Shown: positions 37,013 through 46,311, counted from the stretch's first letter. The stretch is 64,000 nucleotides of DNA from Nevskia soli DSM 19509 (GCF_000711955.1 NZ_JONR01000010.1:124001-188000); one strand, 5' to 3'. The notes: generated by a model from the sequence alone, not told the origin. Made by a program: numbers and translations.

Positions 37013-38308
37013 TTACGCCTTGTTCAGCGTAATCTGCATCAGGTCGACGCTGCCGGCCCGGAAGCCGCATTCGCAATAGGCCAGGTAGTAGCGCCACATG
37101 CGCAGGAAGCGCTCATCGAACTGCCGCACGATGGCTTCGCGTACGCCGATCACGTTGCGGTGCCACTGCGCCAGGGTGTCGGCGTAGTCGAGGGCGTGGA
37201 AGCTGGCATCCGCCGGCGTCAGGCCGGCGGCGCGCGCCAGGTTTTCGAAGCGGTCCGGCGGGCACAGCATGCCGCCGGGGAAGATGTACTTCTGCACGAA
37301 ATCGCGCTTGCTGCGATAGTGCTCGAACAGTTTCGGGTTCAGGGTGATGCCCTGGATCGCCGCCCGCCCGCCCGGCTTCAGCGCGTGGGCGATGGTGGCG
37401 AAGTAGCCCGGCCAGTATTCCTCGCCCACCGCCTCGTACATCTCGATCGACACCACGCGGTCGTACTGCTCCGTTACGTCGCGGTAGTCGCGCAGTTCGA
37501 AAGTGACCCGGTCCGACACCCCGGCCGCTTCGGCGCGGATGCGCGCCTCTACCAGTTGTTCCCGCGACAGCGTGATCGAGTGCACGCGGCAACCGGAACG
37601 TTGCGCCGCATAGATGGCGAAGCCGCCCCAGCCCGAACCGATCTCCAGCAGCCTGTGTTCGGCTTTCAGGCCCAGCCGTTCGTACATCAGCCGGAACTTG
37701 TTGAGCTGCGCATCCATCAGCGTCTCGTTCGGCTGGATGAACATGCCGGAGGAATACGCCATGGTCTCGTCCAGCCATATCTTGTAGAACTCGTTGCCGA
37801 GATCGTAGTGGTGTTCGATGTTCTTGCGCGCGGTGCGTTTGGTGTTGGCGCGGCGCTTGTGCTTCCACCAGCCGTAGACGCGGCCCAGCCAGTTCGCCTC
37901 GAACGGGCCCTTGTAGTAGGGCTCGTTGATGTGCATCACCAGCAACAGCTGCGCCAGGTCGGGCGAATCCCAGCAATCGTCCATGTAGGAATCGCCGACG
38001 CCCACTTCACCCGAAGCCAGGATGTGGCGGATCAGGCGCTCGCTCTTGATGTGCCACACGCCGTGCGGCCCCGGCTGGGAGCCTGCGAACCGGCGCACGC
38101 TGCCATCGGGCAGGGTCACGTCGAGCGAGCCGAAGCGGATGCCCGAGACCATGTACATCAGCAGCTTCAGTCCCAGCGATACGCCCCGGCCATTGTCCCG
38201 GGGCACCAGCGCCGTCGGCAGGTCCGGTGAAAAGCCGTCGCGGCCCAGGATGCGGCCCAGTGAATCGCCCCCATCGAAATCCTGATTCTTCATCTCGTGA
38301 CGCCCCAT
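37013..38308 (-). CDS. cfa: Cyclopropane-fatty-acyl-phospholipid synthase family methyltransferase
   Basis: 431 residues. The N-terminal lipid-binding part is followed by NIEHHYDLGNEFYKIWLDETMAYSSGMF (family signature). The SAM site LLEIGSGWGGFAIYAAQRSGCRV, SIEMYEAVGEEYW and the YIFPGGMLCP block come next. It methylenates unsaturated acyl chains of phospholipids, or methylates them in the UfaM-like branch. The start at 38308 has CAGG upstream; 38293 is an alternative. DUF1365 and FAD-oxidoreductase genes upstream form a known conserved neighbourhood. Confidence 0.9.
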   Translation of the reverse strand: MGRHEMKNQDFDGGDSLGRILGRDGFSPDLPTALVPRDNGRGVSLGLKLLMYMVSGIRFGSLDVTLPDGSVRRFAGSQPGPHGVWHIKSERLIRHILASGEVGVGDSYMDDCWDSPDLAQLLLVMHINEPYYKGPFEANWLGRVYGWWKHKRRANTKRTARKNIEHHYDLGNEFYKIWLDETMAYSSGMFIQPNETLMDAQLNKFRLMYERLGLKAEHRLLEIGSGWGGFAIYAAQRSGCRVHSITLSREQLVEARIRAEAAGVSDRVTFELRDYRDVTEQYDRVVSIEMYEAVGEEYWPGYFATIAHALKPGGRAAIQGITLNPKLFEHYRSKRDFVQKYIFPGGMLCPPDRFENLARAAGLTPADASFHALDYADTLAQWHRNVIGVREAIVRQFDERFLRMWRYYLAYCECGFRAGSVDLMQITLNKA

Positions 38309-38481
38309 TTGTTCAGCCTGCGCCCGCACTGGCGCGGCCGTATCCCCTAATACGCATCTTTGTAGCGTCCGGATGCCGCGCACACCCCTTAAACGAGGGG
38401 GCGTGAGTTTTCCGTTGAGCACCAGTTCAAAAAGCAAGGGGAGTTTCCCCCTCTTCGGCAAACAGGAAAGGGGAGCGTGCT

Positions 38482-39249
38482 TTAGCTCACCTCAACCTTC
38501 GGCGGCTCAGGCTTGCGGTGGAACTTGCCGCCGCGCAGCCAGATCTTCAGCGCCTCCCAGTGGATGCCCGCCACCACCTTGAGAGTCATCAACGGCATCA
38601 GCGCCACCAGCCCCAGGATCGCCGCATCTCCCAGCGGCCGGCGCTCGCCCGCCACGGTGGCGTCGAGGATGGCCTGGCCCTCGCGGGTCTCGTGGATCGC
38701 CACGCGAATCCGCGCTCCCGGCTCGCCCAGGGTGAAGCGGTAGCGCCCCACCAGATCGAAGAACGGCGAGACGTGGAAGCACTTGTCCTTCTCGTGCGGC
38801 GTTTCATAGGGCATGGCCGCGCCGTCGCCGCCGAGCAGGTAGCAGTGCTTCTCGCCGAAGGTGTTGCGCACCTCGGCGATGACCGCGCGCAGGCTGCCGT
38901 CGCGGTGCTCGCAGTACCACAGGCTGATCGGGTTGAAGGCATGGCCGAGCAGGCGCGGCAGCACCAACAGGCGGATGCGTCCGCCCGCCAGGTCGATGCC
39001 GGCTCCCGCGAGCAGGCTCTCCGCCCAGGCGCGCAGGCGCCCGCTGCCGTCGCCGTGGTCGCGGTCGTGAAAGGCCAGCAGGTTGAAGCGGTTATGGGAG
39101 AACAGCCGGGTGCCCCGGGCCGCCGCATCGATGTGGTCGATATCCAGCAGCAGGTAGAACACGCGGTAGACGAAGCGATAGAGCGGCGCCACCAGCCGCC
39201 GGTGCATCACCTGGCAGGCGTACAGGCAAGCGACTTCCGGGTTGGCCAT
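38482..39249 (-). CDS. DUF1365 family protein
   Basis: 255 residues. It starts MANPEVACLYACQVMHRR and contains VYRVFYLLLDIDHID, GRIRLLVLPRLLGHAFNPISLWYC and VRNTFGEKHCYLL, all typical of DUF1365. Molecular function is unproven; the family is repeatedly next to Cfa-like and FAD-dependent genes, as here. A spacer of 173 bases with only weak dyads separates it from cfa. Confidence 0.9.
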   Translation of the reverse strand: MANPEVACLYACQVMHRRLVAPLYRFVYRVFYLLLDIDHIDAAARGTRLFSHNRFNLLAFHDRDHGDGSGRLRAWAESLLAGAGIDLAGGRIRLLVLPRLLGHAFNPISLWYCEHRDGSLRAVIAEVRNTFGEKHCYLLGGDGAAMPYETPHEKDKCFHVSPFFDLVGRYRFTLGEPGARIRVAIHETREGQAILDATVAGERRPLGDAAILGLVALMPLMTLKVVAGIHWEALKIWLRGGKFHRKPEPPKVEVS

Positions 39250-39302
39250 GGCCGGATTATGCGCGGCCCGGGACTGCGATGAGCAATCGGTTGTCCATGT
39301 CT

Positions 39303-40652
39303 TCAGGCCGGCTCCAGGCCTGAATCGGCAAGAATGCGGCCCGTGGCGGAGGCTCCGCCATGCGCGGATTCCAGTTCCAGGCCGGTGGCCCATACCGGCA
39401 GGCAACTCCGGTCGATGCCCGCCACCGCCCGCAGGCCGGACTTGAAGCCATCCTCGTGGAATCCATAGGCGGTCCAGGCGCCGGCCCACCAGATGCGGTT
39501 GCGCCCCTGGATCTCCGGCAGGCGCCGCTGCGCCTGGATGGTGGCGGGGGTGTACAGCGGATGCTCGTAACGGGTCTGGTACAGCACCGTTTCCGGCCGC
39601 GGCGGCCGCGGCGGGTTGAGCGAGACGATGTACTGCGTCGGCGTATCGAGCTTCTGCAGCAGGTTCATCCAGTAGCTGACGCCGATCGGCTCATCGCTCA
39701 GTTCGTCCCGCGCCAGGATCGCATTCCAGCTCGACCAGGCGCGCCTGCGCTTGGGCATCAACGATTCATCGGTGTGCAGGTAGGCGGTGTTGGAGGCGAA
39801 GGGCACGCTGGCCAGCAGGTTGCACTCGGCCTCGCAGGCATCCGGCAGCATTGCCAGGGCCTGGTCGGAGTGGGTGGCGCAGACCACCGCGTCATAGCGC
39901 TCCTCGCCCAGCGCGGTGCTCAGCACCACGCCGTCCGCATCGCGCTTCAGGCATTTCACCTGGGTGTCCAGCCGCAGCTCACCCTTGAACTGCGCCAGCA
40001 CCTTCTGGACGTAGGTGTTGGAGCCGCCGGTCACGGTCTGCCACTGCGGCTGGTCGGAGACGCTGAGCAGGCCGTGCGACTCGAAGAAGCGGGCAAAGGC
40101 GGGGAAGGGGAAGTCCATCACGCCACGGGTGGAGGTGCTCCAGATCGGGCCGGCCATGGCGGCGACGTAGCGCACGCGCAGCGCCATCGGATAGCGGTTG
40201 TTTTCCAGGAACTCGCCCAGCGTGATTTCGGGCAGGGTGTTTGCGGCGAGCAGCCGCTTGACCTGCTTGTTGAAGCGCAGCACCGCCAGCAGCATGCCGA
40301 TATGGGTCGGCGAAAAGATCAGCGAGGGCTGCGAAAAAATCCTTGTCAGACGTTCGTCGCCGGCCCATTCCACCCGGCCTTCCGCCACCGAAACGCCGAG
40401 CGACATGTCTGTATTCTGGCGCTGCACGCCCAGCTCATCGAGGAAGGGATAGAAATTCGGGTAATTGACCGGATTGCAGACGATGAAGCCGGTATCGATC
40501 GCCAGCGGACCGCGCGGCGTATCCACCGTTACGGTATTGGTATGGCCGCCGGCCCGCTGCGCCTGTTCGAACAGCACCACCTCGTGCTTGCGTGACAGGA
40601 AATGCGCGGCACCGAGGCCGGAAATACCGCTGCCGATGACCGCGATCTTCAT
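39303..40652 (-). CDS. FAD-dependent amine-oxidase-like oxidoreductase
   Basis: 449 residues. The dinucleotide-binding start is KIAVIGSGISGLGAAHFLSRKHEVVLFE, followed by RAGGHTNTV, the amine oxidase/desaturase type. The C-terminal FAD contact is IWWAGAWTAYGFHEDGFKSGLRA. Homologues sit beside DUF1365 and Cfa genes and are suspected fatty-acyl desaturases or oxidases; the substrate here is not known. The gene starts 57 bases after tesA. Confidence 0.88.
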   Translation of the reverse strand: MKIAVIGSGISGLGAAHFLSRKHEVVLFEQAQRAGGHTNTVTVDTPRGPLAIDTGFIVCNPVNYPNFYPFLDELGVQRQNTDMSLGVSVAEGRVEWAGDERLTRIFSQPSLIFSPTHIGMLLAVLRFNKQVKRLLAANTLPEITLGEFLENNRYPMALRVRYVAAMAGPIWSTSTRGVMDFPFPAFARFFESHGLLSVSDQPQWQTVTGGSNTYVQKVLAQFKGELRLDTQVKCLKRDADGVVLSTALGEERYDAVVCATHSDQALAMLPDACEAECNLLASVPFASNTAYLHTDESLMPKRRRAWSSWNAILARDELSDEPIGVSYWMNLLQKLDTPTQYIVSLNPPRPPRPETVLYQTRYEHPLYTPATIQAQRRLPEIQGRNRIWWAGAWTAYGFHEDGFKSGLRAVAGIDRSCLPVWATGLELESAHGGASATGRILADSGLEPA

Positions 40653-40684
40653 GCTGAGTTCTACTGACTTGCCGTGATGGGTGT

Positions 40685-40713
40685 GTAACGCATTACGGCA
40701 ACCGCGGCGTTAC
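40685..40713. promoter_or_regulatory. Inverted repeat GTAACGC / GCGTTAC between tesA and the lipid cluster
   Basis: Perfect 7-bp arms 15 bases apart, overlapping the tesA stop codon, with an inner CATTACGGC that repeats one arm in degenerate form. It could be an operator for the FAD-oxidoreductase operon or a weak terminator of tesA. Confidence 0.35.
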
Positions 40714-41351
40714 GGATGCGTGGCATGCTGCAAGAGCGGAGCCAGGGTCGGCCATACGGCGTCCAGCAGCTGCGGCTGTGCCGACGCATTCGGGTGGATG
40801 CCGTCGTCCTGGAACCAGCGGTCGTGCTCGGCCACCAGCCCGGCCATCAGGAACGGCACCAGCGGCACCTTGCGCTGCTGCGCCAGCTCGCCGAAGACCT
40901 TGGTGAAACGGTCGGCGTAGACCGGCCCGTAGTTGCGCGGGATGTACATCTCGAACAGCACCGGCCGCGCATGCGCCGCCAGGCTCAGGTCGATCATCTT
41001 GTCCAGGTTGGCGCGCATGGCGTCGAGGGGCTGGGCGCGCAAACCGTCGTTTCCGCCCAGTTCCAGCAGAACGATGTCAGGATGCACCTTGTCCAAGGCC
41101 GCGGGCAGGCGCGACAGGCCGCCGGCGGTGGTCTCGCCGGAGACCGAGGCGTTGACCACGGCGTAGCCCTTGCCTTGAGATTGCAGGCGCCGCTCCAATA
41201 GATGTACCCATCCGGTATCCGCGTCCAGGCCGTAGCCCGCGCTGATGCTGTCGCCCCACACGAGGATGGTCTTGTCCGCCGCGCCGGCCGCGGCGCTGAA
41301 CAGCAGGCTGCACCACAACAGCAACATACGCACGGGAAAATTCGCTTTCAT
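40710..41351 (-). CDS. tesA: Periplasmic TesA-type arylesterase / lysophospholipase (SGNH)
   Basis: 213 residues with a signal peptide ending GAADKT. SGNH blocks: ILVWGDSISAGYGLD (nucleophile Ser), SVSGETTAGG (Gly), LLELGGNDGLR (Asn) and DGIHPNASAQ (Asp/His). E. coli TesA acts on acyl-CoA, esters and lysophospholipids. It is divergent from ybbA exactly as in E. coli. The start codons of tesA and the first possible ybbA ATG overlap. Confidence 0.92.
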   Translation of the reverse strand: MKANFPVRMLLLWCSLLFSAAAGAADKTILVWGDSISAGYGLDADTGWVHLLERRLQSQGKGYAVVNASVSGETTAGGLSRLPAALDKVHPDIVLLELGGNDGLRAQPLDAMRANLDKMIDLSLAAHARPVLFEMYIPRNYGPVYADRFTKVFGELAQQRKVPLVPFLMAGLVAEHDRWFQDDGIHPNASAQPQLLDAVWPTLAPLLQHATHP

Positions 41352-41379
41352 GAATGCACAGGCTGGCAGGGCTGGGAGT

Positions 41380-42099
41380 ATGGACGGGGCAACGGCGGAC
41401 GCAACGGCCGCGGAAGTGATCTTCGCCGACCGACTGGTCAAACAGATTAACACCAGCGGTCCGGCCGATTCCGCCAACGGCAGCACGGTTCTGGCGATCC
41501 TCGACGGCCTGTCGCTGCGCGTCACGGCGGGTGAATCGGTCGCCATCGTCGGCGCTTCCGGCTCCGGCAAAACCACCCTGCTGTCCCTGCTCGCCGGGCT
41601 GGACCTGCCCAGTTCCGGCGAAATCCGCCTGGCCGGCGAGTCCCTCACCGCCCTCGACGAGGACGGCCGCGCCCGCCTGCGCGCCGGCCGGGTCGGCTTC
41701 GTGTTCCAGTCGTTCCAGCTGCTGGCCGGACTCACCGCCCTGGAAAACGTCATGCTCCCGGCCGAACTGGCCGGCCATGCCGATGCCGAGATGCGGGCCC
41801 GCGCCACCCTGGACCAGGTCGGCCTGGGTCAGCGCCTCGGCCACTATCCGCACCAGCTCTCCGGCGGCGAGCAGCAGCGCGTCGCCATCGCCCGCGCCTT
41901 CGCCGGAGAGCCGCGCATCCTGTTCGCCGACGAACCCACCGGCAACCTCGACCTCGCCACCGGCAACCGCATCGTCGAACTGCTGTTCGAGCTGAACCGC
42001 TCGCGCGGCACCACCCTGATCCTGGTCACCCACGACAACGCCCTGGCGCAGCGCTGCCAACGCGTACTCACCCTCAAGGGCGGCCGCTTACATGAATAG
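41380..42099 (+). CDS. ybbA: ABC transporter ATP-binding protein YbbA
   Basis: About 239 residues. Walker A GASGSGKTTLLSLLAG, signature LSGGEQQRVAIARAFAG, Walker B ILFADEPTGNLD and H-loop LVTHD place it in the LolD/MacB-type family. I choose the ATG with GGGAG in front (41380); another ATG at 41350 overlaps the tesA start. The stop overlaps the permease start. The partner system YbbAP is linked to TesA, but its substrate is unsettled. Confidence 0.92.
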   Translation: MDGATADATAAEVIFADRLVKQINTSGPADSANGSTVLAILDGLSLRVTAGESVAIVGASGSGKTTLLSLLAGLDLPSSGEIRLAGESLTALDEDGRARLRAGRVGFVFQSFQLLAGLTALENVMLPAELAGHADAEMRARATLDQVGLGQRLGHYPHQLSGGEQQRVAIARAFAGEPRILFADEPTGNLDLATGNRIVELLFELNRSRGTTLILVTHDNALAQRCQRVLTLKGGRLHE

Positions 42100-44587
42100 C
42101 TGGGGCGCCGCACTGCGCCACGCCTTCCGCCGCCTGCGCCGCGGTTGGCGCAGCGGCGAGCTGCTGGTGCTGGGCCTGGCCCTGGCCGTGGCCAGCGCCG
42201 CCATGGTCTCGGTCGGCATGTTCAGCGGCCGCGTGCAGCAGGCCATCGGGCGCGGCAGCGGCGAGGCGCTGGGCGCCGACGCCATCATCAAGGGCCGCGA
42301 TCCGTATCCGGCGGATTTCGCCGACGGCCTGCGCAAGCTGGGCCTGAAGACTGTCGCCCTGACCGAGTTCGCCAGCGTGGTGGCGCCGGCAGACGGCGAC
42401 CAGACCCAGCTCGCCACGGTCAAGGCGGTGGAAGCCGGCTACCCGGTGCGCGGCGAATTGAGCCTGAGCCGCGAGCCTTATGCTCCCGCTGCGCCTGCCC
42501 GCGGCATCCCGGCCCCCGGCGAGGCCTGGGTCGACGGCCGCCTGTGGAGCGCGCTCAACCTGCATGCCGACGCGCGCCTCCAGGTAGGCAGCACCATCCT
42601 GCGCGTCGCCGCCGTCATTGCGAACGAGCCCGGCCGCGGCGGCGCCTTCGCCGAGTTCGCGCCGGAATTGCTGATGAACGCGCACGATCTCGCGGCGACC
42701 CAGCTGCTCGGCCCCGGCAGCCGCGTCGAATACACCCTCCAGCTCGGCGGCGCGCCCGCCGCGCTGGCCGACGCACGCCAGCTCAAGCTGCCGCCGGGCG
42801 CGCGTTTCCGCGGCATCGAGGACTCGCGTCCCGAGATCAAGAATTCCCTGCAGCGCGCCGGCCGTTTCCTCGGCATCACCGTCCTCGCCACCATCCTGCT
42901 CTCCGCCGCAGCCGTGGCGCTGACCGCGCGCCTCTACAGCGAGCGCCTGCGCGACGAAGTGGCCCTGCTCAAGTGCCTCGGCGCGCAGCGCGGCTTCGTC
43001 ATCCGTGCGCTGGCCCTGCAACTGGTACTGCTGGGTCTGTTCGCCGGCGGCGCCGGCGCCCTGGTCGGCGCGCTGGGCCAGGAAGTGCTGGGCCTGTTCG
43101 CCGCGCCGCTGCTCAATACCGCATTGCCCGCGCCGGGCTGGCTGCCGCTGCTGGAAGCCCTGGGCCTGTGCCTGCTGCTGCTCGCCGGCTTCGCCCTGCC
43201 GCCGGTGCTCGAAGCCGTGGCGGTGCCGCCGGTGCGCGTGTTCCAGCGCGCCGCCGGCAACGAGACGCGCAGCCGTTTCGGCCTGGTGGCCGCATTGCTG
43301 GCCGTCGGCGCCCTGGTCGGCTTCCAGTCCGGCGAGCCTCGGCTCGCCGCCTACGTCATCCTCGGCGCCGGCAGCACCGCCGCCGTACTCGCCCTGCTGG
43401 CCTGGGGCCTGGTGCACCTGCTCACGCCCCTGCGTCGCCGCAGCGGCGTGGCCTGGCGCTTCGGCCTCGGCAACATCGCGCGCCGGCGCGGCACCGCCGT
43501 GGCCCAGGCGGTGGCCTTGGGCGTGGCCTTGCTGGCCCTGCTGCTGCTGACCGTAGTGCGCGCCGACCTGCTGTCGAGCTGGCGCAATCGCCTGCCGCCC
43601 GACGCGCCCAACCAGTTCCTGATCAACATCCAGCCGGAACAGGTCAAACCCCTGCAGGCCTTCTTCGCCGCGCACGGCTACGCCGGACTCGATGTATGGC
43701 CGATGGTGCGCGCGCGCCTGGTCGAACTGAACGGCAAGCCCGTCACCGCCGAGAGTTTCGAAGACCCGGAAACGCGGCGCTGGATCAACCGCGAATTCAA
43801 CCTGTCGTGGACCGATCATTTCGGCGACGACAACCAGCTGCTCAGCGGCCAGTGGTGGACCGCCGCCGACGCCGGCAAGCCCTGGCTGTCGGTGGAGGAG
43901 TACGGCGTCGAAAAGCTCAAGCTCAAGCCCGGCGACAGCATGACCCTGGACATCGCCGGCACCCGCACCACCTTCACCGTGCACAACACGCGCAAGGTGC
44001 GCTGGGACAGCTTCCGTCCCAACTTCTTCCTGGCCACGCCGCCGGGCGTGCTGGAAAACTCCGGCGCGGTGCAGTGGATCACCAGCTTCTACCTGCCGGC
44101 CGGGCAGCGCGGCCTGCTGCGCGAACTGGTGCGCCAGTTCCCCAACGTCACCGCGCTGGATCTCGATGCCGCGCTGGCGCAGGTGCGGGGCATCGTCGAC
44201 CGCATGGTCGGTGCGCTGGAGTTCATCTTCGCCTTCACCCTGGGCGCGGGCCTGGTGGTGATGCTCGCCGTGATCGAAGCTTCGCGCGCACAGCGCGCGC
44301 GGGAGACCGCGCTGCTGCGCACGCTCGGGGCCTCTTCGAAAGTGATCCTGCAAGGCCTGCTGGCCGAGTACGCCGTGCTCGGGCTGCTCGCCGGCAGCGT
44401 TGCCGCCATCGCGGCGCAGGTCATGGCCTGGGTGCTGGCGGTGAAGGTGTTCGATATTCCGTACGGACCGCGGCCCCTGTTGTGGCTGGCCGGCGCCGTG
44501 GCCGGTTGCGGCATCGTCACCCTGGTCGGCTGGCTGTCGCTGCGCGGCGTGCTGAAGACGCCGCCGCGGCAGGTGCTGGTCGGCTGA
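42092..44587 (+). CDS. ybbP: FtsX-family ABC permease YbbP
   Basis: 831 residues. One N-terminal membrane helix and a large periplasmic region precede two FtsX-type blocks. The first (about 265-440) starts GRFLGITVLATILLSAAAVALTARL; the second (about 700-830) contains LEFIFAFTLGAGLVVMLAVIEASRAQRARETALLRTLGAS. EVALLKCLGAQ and TALLRTLGAS are the conserved cytoplasmic coupling motifs of the two halves. Overlaps ybbA by 8 bases, so co-translated. Confidence 0.92.
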   Translation: MNSWGAALRHAFRRLRRGWRSGELLVLGLALAVASAAMVSVGMFSGRVQQAIGRGSGEALGADAIIKGRDPYPADFADGLRKLGLKTVALTEFASVVAPADGDQTQLATVKAVEAGYPVRGELSLSREPYAPAAPARGIPAPGEAWVDGRLWSALNLHADARLQVGSTILRVAAVIANEPGRGGAFAEFAPELLMNAHDLAATQLLGPGSRVEYTLQLGGAPAALADARQLKLPPGARFRGIEDSRPEIKNSLQRAGRFLGITVLATILLSAAAVALTARLYSERLRDEVALLKCLGAQRGFVIRALALQLVLLGLFAGGAGALVGALGQEVLGLFAAPLLNTALPAPGWLPLLEALGLCLLLLAGFALPPVLEAVAVPPVRVFQRAAGNETRSRFGLVAALLAVGALVGFQSGEPRLAAYVILGAGSTAAVLALLAWGLVHLLTPLRRRSGVAWRFGLGNIARRRGTAVAQAVALGVALLALLLLTVVRADLLSSWRNRLPPDAPNQFLINIQPEQVKPLQAFFAAHGYAGLDVWPMVRARLVELNGKPVTAESFEDPETRRWINREFNLSWTDHFGDDNQLLSGQWWTAADAGKPWLSVEEYGVEKLKLKPGDSMTLDIAGTRTTFTVHNTRKVRWDSFRPNFFLATPPGVLENSGAVQWITSFYLPAGQRGLLRELVRQFPNVTALDLDAALAQVRGIVDRMVGALEFIFAFTLGAGLVVMLAVIEASRAQRARETALLRTLGASSKVILQGLLAEYAVLGLLAGSVAAIAAQVMAWVLAVKVFDIPYGPRPLLWLAGAVAGCGIVTLVGWLSLRGVLKTPPRQVLVG

Positions 44588-44676
44588 TCCTTCTCGCCCG
44601 CGTTGTTCCTCCTCTCTCCATGTTCATGGGGAGAGGGTCGGGGTGAGGGGCGCTCTTCCCCTGATCTTGCACCAAT

Positions 44677-44721
44677 CTCCGTTCGCCCCGAGTGCCCGCG
44701 CAGCGGGTGTATCGAGGGGCC
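44677..44721. repeat. 45-bp REP-like element, copy 2
   Basis: Identical to 28684-28728 in the same orientation. See that entry for its internal dyads. Confidence 0.85.
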
Positions 44722-44784
44722 GAGCGCGTCATTGGTCGCAAGCCAAGACAACACGGCGACACCCCTGTTTTTCCCCATGCGTGC

Positions 44785-44817
44785 CATGCGTGCCAAGGTT
44801 TTTTGTTGGCACGCATG
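44785..44817. repeat. 12-bp inverted repeat CATGCGTGCCAA
   Basis: CATGCGTGCCAA and TTGGCACGCATG around GGTTTTTTG; a further CATGCGTGC directly precedes it. It resembles a terminator-like or REP hairpin. Confidence 0.7.
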
Positions 44818-44863
44818 CGGTGAGCGCTTTTCCTTTTCCTCTGGAAAGGGGCTGGGGAAAACT

Positions 44864-44887
44864 GGATCCCCGCCTGCGCGGGGATGA
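44864..44887. repeat. GGATCCCCGCCTGCGCGGGGAT hairpin repeat
   Basis: 8-bp arms ATCCCCGC/GCGGGGAT around CTGC, followed by GACG. This motif is a common dispersed repeat in high-GC proteobacteria. Confidence 0.7.
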
Positions 44888-45019
44888 CGAAGAAGGCCGA
44901 GGAACGCCCAAGAGCGACACTCCGGCTTTTGACGTTGCTTTGCGCTTTTGCGGTTGCTTTTGATTTGGCCTTTGACGTTCCCCCCGTTGCCTGCGCAGGC
45001 TCCGGGGCGGCGCTTCTTT

Positions 45020-45055
45020 GGTTACTTTCTTGTCGCTGGAGACAAGAAAGTAACC
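45020..45055. repeat. Perfect 15-bp inverted repeat GGTTACTTTCTTGTC
   Basis: GGTTACTTTCTTGTC, loop GCTGGA, GACAAGAAAGTAACC. Elements of this type, often misread as peptides with LVTFL or DKKVT, are dispersed in Xanthomonadaceae-like genomes. Confidence 0.8.
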
Positions 45056-45299
45056 CGCCTTCAAGGCGGAACCGCAACTTCAATCTGCGACTCCAAAGCC
45101 TCGCGCGCAAGCGCGTACACCCAGGCTTCAGAGTGCATAGGCGAGGCCAACCAGAAACCAGAAGCAGCCAAATTGAAAGTTCATCGAAAGCCTCGGCGGG
45201 CCCGCGCAGAGGCCCCAAAACCGTGCATGCCACACATCCTCCCCGCCGACTTGGCATAATTCACCCCCTGTGAATTCTTCAACCCGCCCGGAGCCCTTA

Positions 45300-46277
45300 A
45301 TGAAAAAGCCCGTACGCGTCACCGTCACCGGCGCCGCCGGCCAGATTTCCTACTCGCTGATCTTCCGCATCGCCAGCGGCTCGATGCTGGGCCCGGACCA
45401 GCCGGTCATCCTGCAGTTGCTCGAAATCACCCCGGCGCTGGGCGCGCTGCAGGGCGTGGTGATGGAGCTGAACGACTGCGCCTTCCCGCTGGTGCACGGC
45501 GTGGTGGCCACCGACAAGCCGGAAGAAGGCTTCGACGGCACCGATTACGCCCTGCTGGTCGGCGCGCGTCCGCGCGGCCCGGGCATGGAGCGCAAGGATC
45601 TGCTGACGGCCAACGCGGCGATCTTCTCGGTGCAGGGCAAGGCCATCGCGGCCAAGGCCTCCAAGGACGTCAAGGTGCTGGTGGTCGGCAACCCGGCCAA
45701 CACCAATGCGCTGATCGCGCAGTCCAACGCCAAGGGCATGGATCCCAAGCAGTTCACCGCCATGGTGCGCCTGGACCACAACCGCGCCATCAGCCAGATC
45801 GCTTCCAAGACCGGCGCCGCGGTGACGGACGTGGACAAGGTCATCATCTGGGGCAACCACAGCGCCACCCAGTACCCGGACATCAGCCACGCCACCGTCG
45901 CCGGCAAGGCCGCCAAGAGCCTCGTCACCCAGGAATGGGTGGAAAAGGATTTCATCCCCGTCGTACAGCAGCGCGGCGCGGCCATCATCAAGGCGCGCGG
46001 CGCTTCCAGTGCGGCCTCGGCGGCCTCCTCGGCGGTCGACCACATGCGCGACTGGGCCCTGGGCACCAACGGCAAGTGGGTCAGCATGGGCATTCCGTCC
46101 GACGGCTCCTACGGCATCAAGCCGGGCGTCGTGTATGGCTATCCCGTGACCTGCAAGGACGGCAAGTACGAGATCGTGCAGGGCCTGTCGGTCGACGAGT
46201 TCTCGCGCGGCAAGATGACCGCCACCGAGACCGAGCTGCGTGAAGAGCGCGCCGCGATCGAGGAACTGCTGAAGTAG
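45300..46277 (+). CDS. mdh: Malate dehydrogenase
   Basis: Oxidises malate to oxaloacetate with NAD+ in the TCA cycle. 325 residues of the type without an SxxE end. NAD site VTVTGAAGQISYSLIFRIASG; substrate Arg residues in VGARPRGPGMERKDLL; VVGNPANTNALI; catalytic LDHNRAISQIA (Asp) and IWGNHSATQYPD (His). Start at MKKPVRVT after GGAGCCCTTA. The hydrophobic alanine-rich SSAASAASSAVDH is normal for the family. Confidence 0.97.
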   Translation: MKKPVRVTVTGAAGQISYSLIFRIASGSMLGPDQPVILQLLEITPALGALQGVVMELNDCAFPLVHGVVATDKPEEGFDGTDYALLVGARPRGPGMERKDLLTANAAIFSVQGKAIAAKASKDVKVLVVGNPANTNALIAQSNAKGMDPKQFTAMVRLDHNRAISQIASKTGAAVTDVDKVIIWGNHSATQYPDISHATVAGKAAKSLVTQEWVEKDFIPVVQQRGAAIIKARGASSAASAASSAVDHMRDWALGTNGKWVSMGIPSDGSYGIKPGVVYGYPVTCKDGKYEIVQGLSVDEFSRGKMTATETELREERAAIEELLK

Positions 46278-46311
46278 GCGACGCTAGGCTTTTACCATCC
46301 CGCGTGTCCTG

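Larger units (their letters stand above)
44588..45299. other. Gene-free island of mixed palindromic repeats
   Basis: 712 bases without a supportable gene. In order: a CCTCTCTCC / GGGAGAGGG dyad near 44610-44640, a 45-bp REP-like copy, a 12-bp inverted repeat, a CCCCGC hairpin, low-complexity TTTTG-rich DNA with TTTGACGTT twice, a perfect 15-bp inverted repeat, and a CCGCCTT/AAGGCGG hairpin. The last 100 bases should hold the mdh promoter; CATAAT at 45255 is -10-like but I see no good -35. Confidence 0.75.

Noticed and set aside
44729..45064. Frame reading KAGYFLVSSDKKVTKEAP... and neighbours in the ybbP-mdh gap
   Set aside because: Arises from the 15-bp inverted repeat and other palindromes; such pseudo-peptides recur wherever the repeat occurs and have no protein support.
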